Of a stretch of 64,000 bases of DNA, positions 18,185 to 28,800 are shown piece by piece (the stretch's first letter is position 1; each line of letters starts with the position of its first letter). The position numbers and the translations under genes are program-made. Source of the DNA: GCA-2748575 sp965222725 (GTDB lineage Bacteria; Pseudomonadota; Gammaproteobacteria; Pseudomonadales; Ketobacteraceae); NCBI GenBank assembly GCA_965222725.1, contig OZ244969.1, positions 682,001 to 746,000 of the forward strand. Reading direction: 5' to 3'. The notes under the pieces are model-generated. The model saw only the letters and a program-made list of their open reading frames with translations. It ran no database searches and had not been told where the DNA came from.

Positions 18185-20344
18185 ATGGATACCGATCTTA
18201 ACCGCTCATTGAGACTGATTTCCCGCCGGGAGTTACTGGCACTCGGCATTGCCGGCGCCTCGGCCGGTGTTGCGCTGTCCGTCACCGGCTGCGGCTCAGG
18301 CTCAACCGTTGCCGCCAGTCAGAATATCAATCTGAATCTTTATTTCAGCTGGTCAGATGAACAGGCAAAGTATCTGGTCACGGTACCACGGGCCGAAATG
18401 GGTCAGGGCCTGCACACCACGCTGGCGGGGATATTGCTGAGTGAACTGAAGCTGCCGTTTTCCCGGGTAAAAATTCAGCCGGCATCCGCAGATCCCGCTT
18501 ATGGTTCACAACGAACCGTGGGCTCGGCCTCCATACGCAAAACCTGGCAGCAGTTTAAAACCCTGGGAGCGCAACTCAGGCAGTGGCTATTGAACACTGC
18601 TGCCGGCAACTGGAGTGTTTCCCCAGCAGAGTGCAGCCTGAATTCCGGCATCGTTCAGCATTCCGATAGCGGTCGATCTGTTCCAATCCATGAACTCTTG
18701 CCGCAACTGAAAAAACAGCAGATGCCGGATCAGGTTATCTGGCAGGCCACCCTTAAAAACACCGTAGAGGGTATAGATCAGAACACACTGACGGACATAG
18801 TCACCGGCACCCAGCAATACGCCGGCGATACCACCGATCCTGATTTGCTCAATGCCATGGTTATCAGGGCCCCGGTTCCCGGCAGCCATGTGGTTAACGC
18901 CAACCTGGAGGCGCTCAAGAATCTGCCGGGTATCACCTCCGTGTTTTTAATGAAGCTGCAGGGTGCTGACAAGCACAACGCCGTCGCACTGGCAGGCACC
19001 AGCTTTTATCATTTGCAGGAGGCAAGAAAGAAAGCCGATATTCAATGGAGCGAATCACCCTTCCCCAAAACTGATAACACCAACCTTGCCGATACTCTGG
19101 GTAAAAACAGTTCAGAACCCAGCCTGTCAGCAACGCAGGTAACGCAAAGCTATTACACTGCCCCCCTGGCACACCAGACCATGGAAACGCCTACCTGTAT
19201 TGCCGCACCAAAGGGCAAGACTCTGTTTGTCACCGCACCGACACAGGATCCGGGTGGCGCTGTAGCCAGCATCGCCAAGGCACTGGGCCTGAACGAAAGC
19301 GATATACATCTTAATAACATTCGCCTGGGTGGAGGCTTCGGCAGAAAACGTTACACCGACTTTATTGTGGAAGCCGCACTCATTGCACAACAGGTACAAC
19401 GCCCGGTTAAACTGATCTGGACCCGTGAAGACGATATACAACACGATTTTTACCGGCCGGCCACCTGGCAGGAACTGAGCTGGAACCTGAACAAACAGGC
19501 GCCCATTGATCACAGGATCGTCACCACCGAGTTAACCACCGCCAGCGCATCGGCAAGTAAAAAGAGTTTTCATTACTTTGCGAGCGGTGCCAATACACTG
19601 ATGACCAGCCAGCCTTCCAGCATACCCTTCGGCATCTGGCGAGCAGTGCATCACGGTTATGAAGATTTCGCTCTTGGTGTGTTTATTGATGAATGTGCCC
19701 AGGCCCAGGATCAGAACACCATTGAGTATGTATTACAGAACATCCCCGAGCGGAGCCTTGTGGAAGAAGTAAAATTTCGCATGGCCCCGGAGTATAAATT
19801 TGATCACCACAGAATGACTGCGGTTATCAAGGCAGTAAAACAGGCTAGCAGCTGGCCCACAACAAACGGCCACCAACACCAGGAGCGACACCTTGGCTTT
19901 GCCCATTGCCATGCGTTTTACAGCTATGTTGCCACTGTTGTTGAAGTCAAACCGGTCAACGGGGAACTGCAAGTATCCGATATCTGGTCAGCCATTGATT
20001 GCGGCACCCCCATCAATCAGGACCAGATCAAAGCACAACTCGAAGGGGGCAACCTCTTTGCCCTGAGCGCGGCGCTTTACGGTAACGTCAATTTCGAAGA
20101 AGGCGCCGTAAAATCCGCCAACTTTGATGATCTGCCGATTATAAGAATGTCAGACACGCCGGCCATTCACATCACCGTCATGGATTCTGACGAGTCCCCC
20201 ACCGGCGTAGGCGAGCTGGCGGTGCCACCGCTGGCACCGGCATTGATCAACGCCATCTATCAGGCCACCGGAAAACGGGTCAGGCGCTTGCCGGTCACAG
20301 CCAACCGCACGGCACACATCCCCTTGGCGACTATAGATTCATGA
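18185..20344 (+). CDS. Molybdopterin-binding xanthine dehydrogenase-family large subunit (IorB/aldehyde oxidoreductase type)
   Basis: A 719-residue molybdenum hydroxylase large subunit. The N-terminus carries a twin-arginine-type signal (SRRELLALG, then a hydrophobic helix) and a lipobox-like VTGC near residue 36, suggesting export and possible lipid anchoring. The cofactor regions are visible: GGGFGRKRYTDF near residue 385 and GVGELAVPPLAPALINA near 678, with the catalytic glutamate in GVGE. These enzymes hydroxylate aldehydes or N-heterocycles and need a [2Fe-2S] partner, usually encoded next door; none is present here. The neighbours are pyrC' and the hybrid NRPS, so a link with the assembly line is possible but not shown. 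Confidence 0.85.
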   Translation: MDTDLNRSLRLISRRELLALGIAGASAGVALSVTGCGSGSTVAASQNINLNLYFSWSDEQAKYLVTVPRAEMGQGLHTTLAGILLSELKLPFSRVKIQPASADPAYGSQRTVGSASIRKTWQQFKTLGAQLRQWLLNTAAGNWSVSPAECSLNSGIVQHSDSGRSVPIHELLPQLKKQQMPDQVIWQATLKNTVEGIDQNTLTDIVTGTQQYAGDTTDPDLLNAMVIRAPVPGSHVVNANLEALKNLPGITSVFLMKLQGADKHNAVALAGTSFYHLQEARKKADIQWSESPFPKTDNTNLADTLGKNSSEPSLSATQVTQSYYTAPLAHQTMETPTCIAAPKGKTLFVTAPTQDPGGAVASIAKALGLNESDIHLNNIRLGGGFGRKRYTDFIVEAALIAQQVQRPVKLIWTREDDIQHDFYRPATWQELSWNLNKQAPIDHRIVTTELTTASASASKKSFHYFASGANTLMTSQPSSIPFGIWRAVHHGYEDFALGVFIDECAQAQDQNTIEYVLQNIPERSLVEEVKFRMAPEYKFDHHRMTAVIKAVKQASSWPTTNGHQHQERHLGFAHCHAFYSYVATVVEVKPVNGELQVSDIWSAIDCGTPINQDQIKAQLEGGNLFALSAALYGNVNFEEGAVKSANFDDLPIIRMSDTPAIHITVMDSDESPTGVGELAVPPLAPALINAIYQATGKRVRRLPVTANRTAHIPLATIDS

Positions 20345-20409
20345 ATTCAGGCGGTTTTTTCTTTTACACTTTGTAAAGTTGTGACCCCTGCCAACGCCAA
20401 GACCACTTA

Positions 20410-20418
20410 TGGTATATT
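20410..20418 (+). promoter_or_regulatory. Candidate extended -10 promoter
   Basis: TGGTATATT combines a TG dinucleotide with a -10 box matching TATAAT at five of six positions. There is no good -35 box, which extended -10 promoters can lack. It would drive the NRPS-PKS operon rightward. Confidence 0.3.
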
Positions 20419-20728
20419 AGCGCCCGCAACAACCACAGGGTGGTGGTGCGTGCATGGCTTGTCATATGAGCATGTAATATTAGTGGCACAGTGATTGAAT
20501 ATGGTCGATAGTTTTAACATGGCTGCTGACTATACAGAGTAAGTGACACTATCTACTCGTCCGGAATTTCCTGGCTCCTGACTCGGATTCCTCAGATTAA
20601 CTGACCTGGATTCCTGTGGTCAGATGTTACCTGGCAAGGCGCTAACCAACGCAACCGTAGACAGACGGCCAACGTCGTACTGCGTACAGATAGAAAAGTG
20701 CTGGCAGAAAGTCTCTGACAGATAGTCT

Positions 20729-20749
20729 CCGGCATAAAGTTACTGCCGG
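20729..20749 (+). other. Small hairpin in the NRPS leader
   Basis: CCGGCA (20729-20734) pairs with TGCCGG (20744-20749) and is followed by AAAATTG rather than a T run, so it is unlikely to terminate on the plus strand. Role unknown. Confidence 0.3.
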
Positions 20750-21036
20750 AAAATTGCAATGCACCTTAATGGTAATTGTCGTGGTAAGAATGGTAACTAT
20801 GACCGTTTTTGTCGCGATTGTTGTCCGCTAAGCTGGACCGGGATATCCGCTCACTCGCCTCGCTCGGGACCTGGAACACGCTAAGGCATACGCCGTAAAA
20901 CTGCCGTGATGCGCGAACAAATCATCGCTCTGCAAATATCAGGCTTTCTTTATGGACTCGTTATGCCACACATCACGAGCGCCGGGCACGATGGAAAATC
21001 GCTTAATAACAGGGTTTAACTGATAGGATTGTTACA

Positions 21037-24000
21037 GTGGTAGATACAAAGCAAGCAAAGCCGTTAACCTGCATCATGCTCGGTGAGCAGAGTCTGTTGA
21101 TCCAGTGCGCCGACATCTGGCTCAAGGCCGGCAACCAGATCCTGTGCATCGTCGCGGATGACCCCGCCATTGCAGACTGGTGCGAAAAGAACGCAGTGAC
21201 CTGCCACCCCTGGCAGAAAGATCTTGATCAGACCCTCTTTCAGCAAACCCTGCAAAACCCTGAATTTGATTACCTTTTCAGTATCACCAACCTGCGCATG
21301 TTGCCGGATTCGCTGCTTCAGCGACCAAAGCAGGGCGCTATCAACTTCCATGACGGCCCGCTGCCCCGCTATGCCGGCCTGAATGTGCCCGCCTGGGCAC
21401 TGATGCACCGGGAACAGAATCACGGTGTCACCTTCCATGTCATGACCAACGAAGCGGACAAGGGCGATATCCTGGAACAGAAGCTGTTCCCGATTGTGCC
21501 TGGCGAAACCGCGTTCACGCTCAACGCCAAGTGCTATCAGTTTGCCAGCGAAGCCTTCGCCGAGCTGGTGACAAAACTGGGGGCCGGTGAGTTGCAGCCA
21601 ACACCCCAAGATTTCAGCCAGCGCAGCTATTTCGGCCTGGATGCCCGCCCGCCACAGGCCGGCATTCTGAACTTTACCCGGGAAGCCGCCGAGCTGGATG
21701 CCCAGATCCGCGCCGTGAATTACGGGCCATATCGAACCCCGCTGGACGCCGCCAAACTCTGGCTGGGGCATGATTACCTGATGGTGCGCGAAGCCGTGAG
21801 CGAAACCGCGGATTCCGGTGCAGCACCGGGCGAGATTCTGGCAATCAGCACCGACGGCCTGCTGATCGCCTGTAAAGAAGGCGCCATCCGCCTCACAGAA
21901 CTGCAGGACCGCAGCGGCCAGCGGGTGTGCCCCGTCAAACTGGCAGAACACGAAAACTGGCAGCCAGGAAGCCCGCTGCCGGCACTGGAAGCCGCCGTCG
22001 CGGAAAGCATTGATCAGTGCAACAAGGACTATGCCCGCTACGAAACCTACTGGAGCAAGCGCCTGCAACAACTGGAACCGGTGGAGCTTCCCTTCGGTCA
22101 GGTGCACCCGGAAAGGAGCCATGCCAGCTACCAGCACGCCGATATGCCATTGCCGGATGCCCTGGGCACACTCACTCAGCATGGCAGGCTCAGCGGCCTG
22201 ACGGCCTTTGCTGCACTTTATCTGTCCCGCATTGGCGGCAAAGCGGACTTTGATCTTACCCTGCAAACTCAGGCTATCGCCCAGCTGACCGCCAACACCC
22301 AAAACCTGTTTGCCCGTCTGCTGCCGTTAAAGGTCAGTATCGGGCAACAACAAAGCGTAACGGATTATCTGGCAGCCTTTGACACCTCCCTGCAGGCACT
22401 GGAAACGCGTGGCACTCACGCCAGCGACCTTTTTATACGAGATCCCGATCTTCACCATGTGCAGCATTGCGAGGCATTTCCCGTTGCCCTGCTCCAGTCT
22501 GCCAGCCTGGCAGACGCTCCTGACCTGACCCAACTGCGCAACGAGCTGGTGCTGATTGTCAGCGAATCCGATCAGGCGATTCGCTGGGCCTATAACCCCA
22601 CCATGCTGTCCGAGGCAGACATCGCCCGCATGCAGGAGCAGTTCCTCAGCCTGCTGGCTGACGGCCTGCAACAGCCCGACAAACCGGTAAGCCAGCTGGC
22701 TTTGCTCAGCGCCAGTGATCGCACCCGCATTTTTGATGAATGGAACAACACCGACACCGCCTATGACCGGGATGCCTGCGTGCATCATCTGTTTGAACAA
22801 CAGGCAGAAAAACAACCCCAGGCCACCGCCTTTGTGTTCGAAAACGAGACAGTGACCTATCAGGCCCTGAACGAACGGGCCAATCAGCTGGCCCGCTTGC
22901 TGACAGACCGGGGTGCCGGTCAGGGCAAGCTGGTGGGTGTGCTGGTGGATCGCTCTATTGACATGATTGTGTCGCTGCTGGCGGTGCTCAAATCCGGCAG
23001 CGCCTATGTGCCGCTCGATCCGGTTTACCCCCGGGACCGCCTCAGCTATATGGTGGAAGATTCCGGCGCTGTACTGGTGATCACCCACGACAAGTATCAG
23101 GGCTTTTTGCCCGGTACTGCGGACAAGCTGGTAATGCTGGAATCAGAAAAGCCAGCCCTTGCAGCACAGGAAACGAGCAACCTCTCAGCAAATGTGCCTG
23201 CCACTGAACTGGCCTATACCATCTATACCTCCGGCTCCACCGGCAAGCCCAAGGGCGTGATGGTGGAACACCGCAATGTGCTGAACTTTTTTGCCGGTAT
23301 GGACCAGCGCATAGACCGGGATGACAGCGGTGAGCAGCCCGGCGTGTGGCTGGCAGTGACCAGCATCTCCTTTGATATTTCCGTGCTGGAAATTTTCTGG
23401 ACTCTGGCCCACGGCTTCAAGGTGGTGCTCTATGCCGACGACAAGCGCCAGAAAACGGATCAGCAAAAACTGCAAAGCGCTCTTCCTGATCAGGACATGG
23501 AATTCAGCCTGTTCTACTGGAACGTGGCCAAAGAAGAAGATATTCACAACAGCGACAAATACAGCCTGCTGATCGACGGGGCGAAGTTTGCCGACAGCCA
23601 TCAGTTCAAGGCAGTCTGGACCCCGGAACGTCACTTTGCTGCCTTCGGGGGCCTGTATCCCAACCCGGCCATCACCGGTGCCGCCATTGCCACCATTACC
23701 GAAAACATCGACATCCGCGCCGGCAGCTGCGTGGTGCCTCTGCACAGCCCCATCCGGGTGGCCGAGGAATGGGCCGTGGTGGACAACCTGTCCAACGGCC
23801 GCGTGGGCATGGCCATTGCCGCCGGCTGGGCGCCGCCGGACTTTGCCATCAAGCCCGAGAACTACGCCAACGCCAAAGAGGTGATGTTCGACAGCATCGA
23901 AACCGTACAAAAGCTGTGGGCCGGCGAACGGGTCAGCTTTCCCGGCCCCACCGGCGAAGTGTCGGTACGCACCCTGCCAAGGCCGGTACAGAAACAGTTA

Positions 24001-25785
24001 CCGGTGTGGATTACCACCGCCGGTAACGCCGACAACTACCGCCGCGCCGGCGCCATGGGCGCCAATGTGCTCACCCACCTGCTGGGCCAGACCGTGGAGG
24101 AAGTGGGCGAGAAGATCGAAATTTACCGCCAGGCCCGGCGCGAAGCCGGCCACCCCGGCAACGGCACCGTTACCCTGATGCTGCACACCTTTGTGGGGCA
24201 GGATCGCGACGAGGTACGGGAGAAAGTTCACGGCCCGCTGAAAGAATACCTGAAGTCCGCCATGTTCCTGGTGAAGGACGCCGCCTGGAATTTCCCCACC
24301 TTCAAAAAGATGTCCGAAGAAACCGGCAAAACCCTGGACGAGTTTTTCGAGAACATTGCCGACGAGGATATGGACGCCCTGCTGGAGTTTGCTTTCCAGC
24401 GTTACTTCAACACCTCCGGCCTGTTCGGCACCCTGGCAGACTGCGTTGCCATGGTGGACAAGTGCAAGGCCGTGGGCGTGGGGGAAATAGCTTGTCTGAT
24501 TGATTTTGGTATCGACAGCAACCTGGTGGTGGAACACCTGCCCTACCTGAACCAGGTGCGCGAGCTCTGCGTAAAACAGGCCATAGATACCAGAGTCGCC
24601 AGCGACGATTACACCATCCCGGCCCTGATGGCCAACCACAACGTAACCCATTTTCAGTGCACCCCGTCCATGGCCACCATGCTGGCAGCGGATGCCGTGT
24701 CCCGCCAACAGCTGGGCAAACTGAAGCAGATGATGGTGGGCGGCGAAGCCTTCCCCACCGAACTGGCACAGGATCTACATGGTCTGGTACCGGGCAAGGT
24801 CACCAATATGTACGGCCCCACCGAAGCCACCGTGTGGTCGTCCACCTACGACCTGGAAGGCGAGAAAGGCACCGTGTCCATCGGCCACCCCATTGCCAAC
24901 ACCCAGATCTATATTGTTGACGAAAACCTGCAGCAGTTACCGGTAGGCGTACCCGGGGAACTCATTATCGCCGGCGACGGCGTGGTGCGCGGTTACCACA
25001 ACCGCCCGGAATTAACCGCCGAACGCTTTGTGAAAGATCATTTCAGCCAGCACCCCGATGCCCGCATGTACCGCACCGGTGACCTGGCCAAGTATCAGGA
25101 AGACGGCCGCCTGGCGTACCTGAGCCGTATTGATCATCAGGTCAAGATTCGTGGCTACCGGATTGAGCTGGGCGAAATCGAAGCCCTGCTGGCCGCCCAC
25201 GACAGCGTACGCGAAGCCGTGGTGTTGCTGCGGGAAGACATTCCCGGCGACAAGCGTTTGGTGGCCTATCTGCGGCCCCGGCCCGGAAAGGACATTGACA
25301 GCGACACCCTGCGCTCGTACCTTGCCGCAGAATTGCCCGAATTCATGGTGCCCTCAATCTACGTGCCCATGAAAGCCATGCCGTTAACCCCCAACGGCAA
25401 AACCGACCGCAAGGCACTGCCCGCACCCCAGTCACAACGCCGCGCCGGCGCCGACATGGTGGTACCGCAAAATGATACCGAGGCGCTGATTGCCGATATC
25501 TGGAAAGCGGCCCTGGGTGTGGATGCGGTGGGCATCAAGGATAACTTCTTTGATATCGGCGGCCATTCGCTGCTGGTAATCCAGATTCTGAAAGACCTGA
25601 ATAACCACGAGAGCGTGACCAAAGCAGTACAGATGACCGACCTGTTCCGTTTTACCACCATCGAATCCCTGGCGCGCTTCCTGGAAGCCGACAGCGACGA
25701 CAGCAACGTGGTGGAAACCAGTCAGGCCCGGGCCGCATCACGCAAAGCGGCCATGGCCCGCCGGCGTAAAGGTCGTCGCCGTTAG
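21037..25785 (+). CDS. NRPS: formyltransferase - partial condensation - adenylation interrupted by luciferase-like monooxygenase - carrier
   Basis: A 1582-residue synthetase. Residues 1-310 are a methionyl-tRNA formyltransferase-like domain with the catalytic set N103, H105 and D141 (INFHDGPLPRYAG, EADKGDIL). Residues about 330-565 resemble only the C-terminal half of a condensation domain; no HHxxxDG is present. The adenylation domain starts near 570 with motif A3 (YTSGSTGKPKG, about 730) and A4 (FDISVLEIFW, about 780). An FMN-dependent luciferase-like monooxygenase (about 821-1178) is then inserted before A5 (MYGPTEATVW, about 1257), A7 (YRTGDLAK) and A10 (NGKTDRKALP). A carrier domain has its serine in GGHSLL near 1508. 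The inserted family is often labelled MupA/Atu3671. The GTG start has AGGA eight bases upstream. Substrate not assigned. Confidence 0.92.
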   Translation: MVDTKQAKPLTCIMLGEQSLLIQCADIWLKAGNQILCIVADDPAIADWCEKNAVTCHPWQKDLDQTLFQQTLQNPEFDYLFSITNLRMLPDSLLQRPKQGAINFHDGPLPRYAGLNVPAWALMHREQNHGVTFHVMTNEADKGDILEQKLFPIVPGETAFTLNAKCYQFASEAFAELVTKLGAGELQPTPQDFSQRSYFGLDARPPQAGILNFTREAAELDAQIRAVNYGPYRTPLDAAKLWLGHDYLMVREAVSETADSGAAPGEILAISTDGLLIACKEGAIRLTELQDRSGQRVCPVKLAEHENWQPGSPLPALEAAVAESIDQCNKDYARYETYWSKRLQQLEPVELPFGQVHPERSHASYQHADMPLPDALGTLTQHGRLSGLTAFAALYLSRIGGKADFDLTLQTQAIAQLTANTQNLFARLLPLKVSIGQQQSVTDYLAAFDTSLQALETRGTHASDLFIRDPDLHHVQHCEAFPVALLQSASLADAPDLTQLRNELVLIVSESDQAIRWAYNPTMLSEADIARMQEQFLSLLADGLQQPDKPVSQLALLSASDRTRIFDEWNNTDTAYDRDACVHHLFEQQAEKQPQATAFVFENETVTYQALNERANQLARLLTDRGAGQGKLVGVLVDRSIDMIVSLLAVLKSGSAYVPLDPVYPRDRLSYMVEDSGAVLVITHDKYQGFLPGTADKLVMLESEKPALAAQETSNLSANVPATELAYTIYTSGSTGKPKGVMVEHRNVLNFFAGMDQRIDRDDSGEQPGVWLAVTSISFDISVLEIFWTLAHGFKVVLYADDKRQKTDQQKLQSALPDQDMEFSLFYWNVAKEEDIHNSDKYSLLIDGAKFADSHQFKAVWTPERHFAAFGGLYPNPAITGAAIATITENIDIRAGSCVVPLHSPIRVAEEWAVVDNLSNGRVGMAIAAGWAPPDFAIKPENYANAKEVMFDSIETVQKLWAGERVSFPGPTGEVSVRTLPRPVQKQLPVWITTAGNADNYRRAGAMGANVLTHLLGQTVEEVGEKIEIYRQARREAGHPGNGTVTLMLHTFVGQDRDEVREKVHGPLKEYLKSAMFLVKDAAWNFPTFKKMSEETGKTLDEFFENIADEDMDALLEFAFQRYFNTSGLFGTLADCVAMVDKCKAVGVGEIACLIDFGIDSNLVVEHLPYLNQVRELCVKQAIDTRVASDDYTIPALMANHNVTHFQCTPSMATMLAADAVSRQQLGKLKQMMVGGEAFPTELAQDLHGLVPGKVTNMYGPTEATVWSSTYDLEGEKGTVSIGHPIANTQIYIVDENLQQLPVGVPGELIIAGDGVVRGYHNRPELTAERFVKDHFSQHPDARMYRTGDLAKYQEDGRLAYLSRIDHQVKIRGYRIELGEIEALLAAHDSVREAVVLLREDIPGDKRLVAYLRPRPGKDIDSDTLRSYLAAELPEFMVPSIYVPMKAMPLTPNGKTDRKALPAPQSQRRAGADMVVPQNDTEALIADIWKAALGVDAVGIKDNFFDIGGHSLLVIQILKDLNNHESVTKAVQMTDLFRFTTIESLARFLEADSDDSNVVETSQARAASRKAAMARRRKGRRR

Positions 25786-25859
25786 GCAGCAACGGATAAC
25801 CTGAATACACCTGATCAAACCAGACAGCAGCGTTCAAGAAGAATACGCGGAGAGAAGCA

Positions 25860-28800
25860 ATGAGCAACGGACCAGTGTCCCGGGATATGGCAGATAACGA
25901 CGCCGAATTCGAAGAAAGCAGTGATATTGCCATTGTGGGTATGGCCTGCCGATTCCCCGGCGCCGCCACGCCAGACAGCTACTGGCACAACCTGCGGGAC
26001 GGTGTGGAAAGCCGCGTTGAGCTGAGCGACGAACAACTGAAAGCCGCCGGGGTGCCGGCAGAGCTGCTGGAAAACCCCAATTACGTCAAATCCGGTATGT
26101 TTCTGGAAGCCTTTGACTGCTTCGATGCCGGCTTTTTCGGTTTCAGCCCGCTGGATGCCAAAATTCTCGATCCCCAGCACCGCCACTTTCTGGAATGTGC
26201 CTGGGAAGCCTTTGAAGACGCCGGCTATGATCCCGCCAAAGTGGATGGCGCCGTGGGCGTGTTTGCCGGTTCCGGCCACAATGCCTACATGCCCTACAAC
26301 CTGCTCACCAACCCCGATATCGTCAACGATGTGGGCTTTTTCCTGTTACGCCACACCGGTAACGACAAGGACTTTCTCGCCACCCGGGCCTCTTACCTGT
26401 TTGATCTGAAAGGCCCCAGCGTTAACGTACAAACCGCCTGTTCCACCTCGCTGGTGGCCATTCATATGGGCGTGCAGAGCCTGCTGAACGGCGAAAGCGA
26501 TATGGTACTGGCCGGCGGCATCACCATTGAACTGCCCCACAACCAGGGCTACCTGTTCAAGGAAAGCGAAATCCTGTCGCCCGATGGCCATTGCCGCCCC
26601 TTTGAAGCCTCATCCAAAGGCACCGTGTTCGGCAGCGGCGTGGGCACCGTAATCCTGAAACGCCTGGACGACGCCATCGCCGATGGCGACCATATCCATG
26701 CCGTCATCAAAGCCTCCGCCATCAACAACGACGGCGCCGGCAAAGTCTCCTATCTGGCCCCCAGTGTGGACGGTCAGGCCGCGGCCATCCGCGAAGCCCT
26801 GGAACTGGGCGAGATAGATCCCAAGAGCGTCAGTTATATCGAATGCCATGGCACCGGCACCCAGCTGGGTGACCCCATCGAGGTGACCGCACTGACCCAG
26901 GCTTACGGCGCCGACAACGACCGCAAACAGTATTGCGGCATCGGCTCGGTAAAATCCAATATCGGCCACACTGACAACGCCGCCGGCGTGGCCAGCCTGA
27001 TCAAGGTGGTGCAGAGCCTGAAGCACAAGCAACTGGCGCCTACCCTGCATTTCCAGAAGCCCAACCCGGCCATCGACTTTGCCAACAGCCCTTTCTTCGT
27101 GAATGCCGAGCTGCGGGACTGGATCAGCGAAGGCCCGCGCCGCGCCGGCGTCAGTTCCCTGGGCGTGGGCGGTACCAATGCTCACATCATTCTGGAAGAA
27201 GCCCCGGAGATTGATAACGACGTAGCGGATGATGCCATTAACCGCAGTCACCTGCTGCTGGTATCCGCCCGCAGCGACAAAGCCCTGCAGAAAAACTGCA
27301 ACAAACTGGCGGAACTGTTCAGCGAAGACAGCTCACTGGATATCACCAATGTGGCCTTTACCCTGGCGGAAGGCCGCCGCGCCTTCGGCAAGCGCCGTTT
27401 CCTGCTGGCCGACGATCTGACCGAAGCCGCCAACCTGCTGGACAGCAATGACACAGAAAAAGTGTTCACCGCCGATGCCCCGCGGGATGCCAGAGACATC
27501 GCCTTTATGTTTGCCGGTGGTGGCGCCCAGTACGCCAATATGGGACGCGACCTGTATCACAACGAACCGGTTTACCGGGACGCCATCGATGCCTGCTGCG
27601 AACAGCTCAAGGCTTTTGTGGATTACGATCTTAAAGCCCTGATGTTCCCCGAACCCGGCAACGAGGCTGCCGCCGGCAAGGAACTGGAAAAGCCCACCCG
27701 CACCCTGCCTGCCCTGTTTGCAGCCCAGTACGCCCAGGCGCAATTGTGGCTGTCGTGGGGCGTGCAGCCGGCAGCCCTGATCGGCCACAGCGTGGGCGAA
27801 AACACCGCCGCCTGTATTGCCGGTGTGCTGTCGCTGAAAGACGCTCTGGGGCTGGTGGCCCTGCGGGGCAAACTGTTCGAAACCGTACCGGAAGGCGGCA
27901 TGCTCAGCGTGTCCATGGACGAGCACGACCTGAAGCCGCTGGTGGACGAAGCCGGCCTGGATATCGCCGCCATTAACGCCCCGGGGTTTGCGGTAGCCTC
28001 CGGCGCCAAAGCCAAACTGGATGAACTGGAAAGCGCCCTCACCGCCAAAGACATTTCCTGCCAGCGGGTGCATATCAATATCGCCGCCCACTCGCGCATG
28101 CTGGAGGATATTCTCAAGCCCTTCGGCGACTACCTGCGTTCGGTGGAGTTGAACGAGCCCGAGATTCCCTTTATCTCCAATCACACCGGCACCTGGATCA
28201 CCAGCGAACAGGCCACCGATCCGGAATACTGGGTAACGCACCTGCGCAACACGGTGCGCTTTGCCGACGGCGTAGGCACCCTGCTGGAAGAAGACAAATA
28301 CGCACTGCTGGAAGTGGGCCCCGGCCGCACCCTCACCAGCCTGGCCGGTATGCACAGCCTGCGCAAACCGGAACACACCATTATTAACTCCATGCGCCAT
28401 CCGGACGACGACCAGCATGACGTGCGCTTTATGCTGCAAACCCTGGGCACCCTGTGGCAGGGCAATGCCACCATCGACTGGCAAACCTATTACGAGCCTG
28501 CCCAGCCCTGCCGGGTATCCCTGCCCACTTACAGCTTTGACCATGCCAAACACTGGGTGGAGCCGGGCAAGTCGGTGATCTCTGCCGGCCTGAGTGGCAC
28601 AGCGGGCTTGGGAATGGAACGGGCCGAATCCACCGCGGATGCCCTCTATCAACCGGTATGGCACCGCACTCCGCTGGTGGCCACACCGGATAGCGAGGCA
28701 CCCGCCCCGGCAACACTGATCATTGCCGGCCAGTCATCCATAACCAACGCCATCGCCGACCAGCTCAACAGTCTGGCCAACCGGCTGATCTGGGTGCGAG

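Larger units (their letters stand above)
20345..21036. other. Long non-coding leader before the NRPS gene
   Basis: These 692 bases contain no credible gene on either strand. They hold a candidate extended -10 promoter near the left end and a hairpin near the middle. If that promoter is used, the NRPS transcript has an untranslated leader of about 600 bases, long enough for a regulatory RNA or an unseen small RNA. No known riboswitch was recognised. Confidence 0.5.

Noticed and set aside
23499..24571. Luciferase-like monooxygenase as a separate gene
   Set aside because: The frame is continuous with adenylation motifs on both sides and there is no stop, start or ribosome-binding site at the junctions, so it is an inserted domain.
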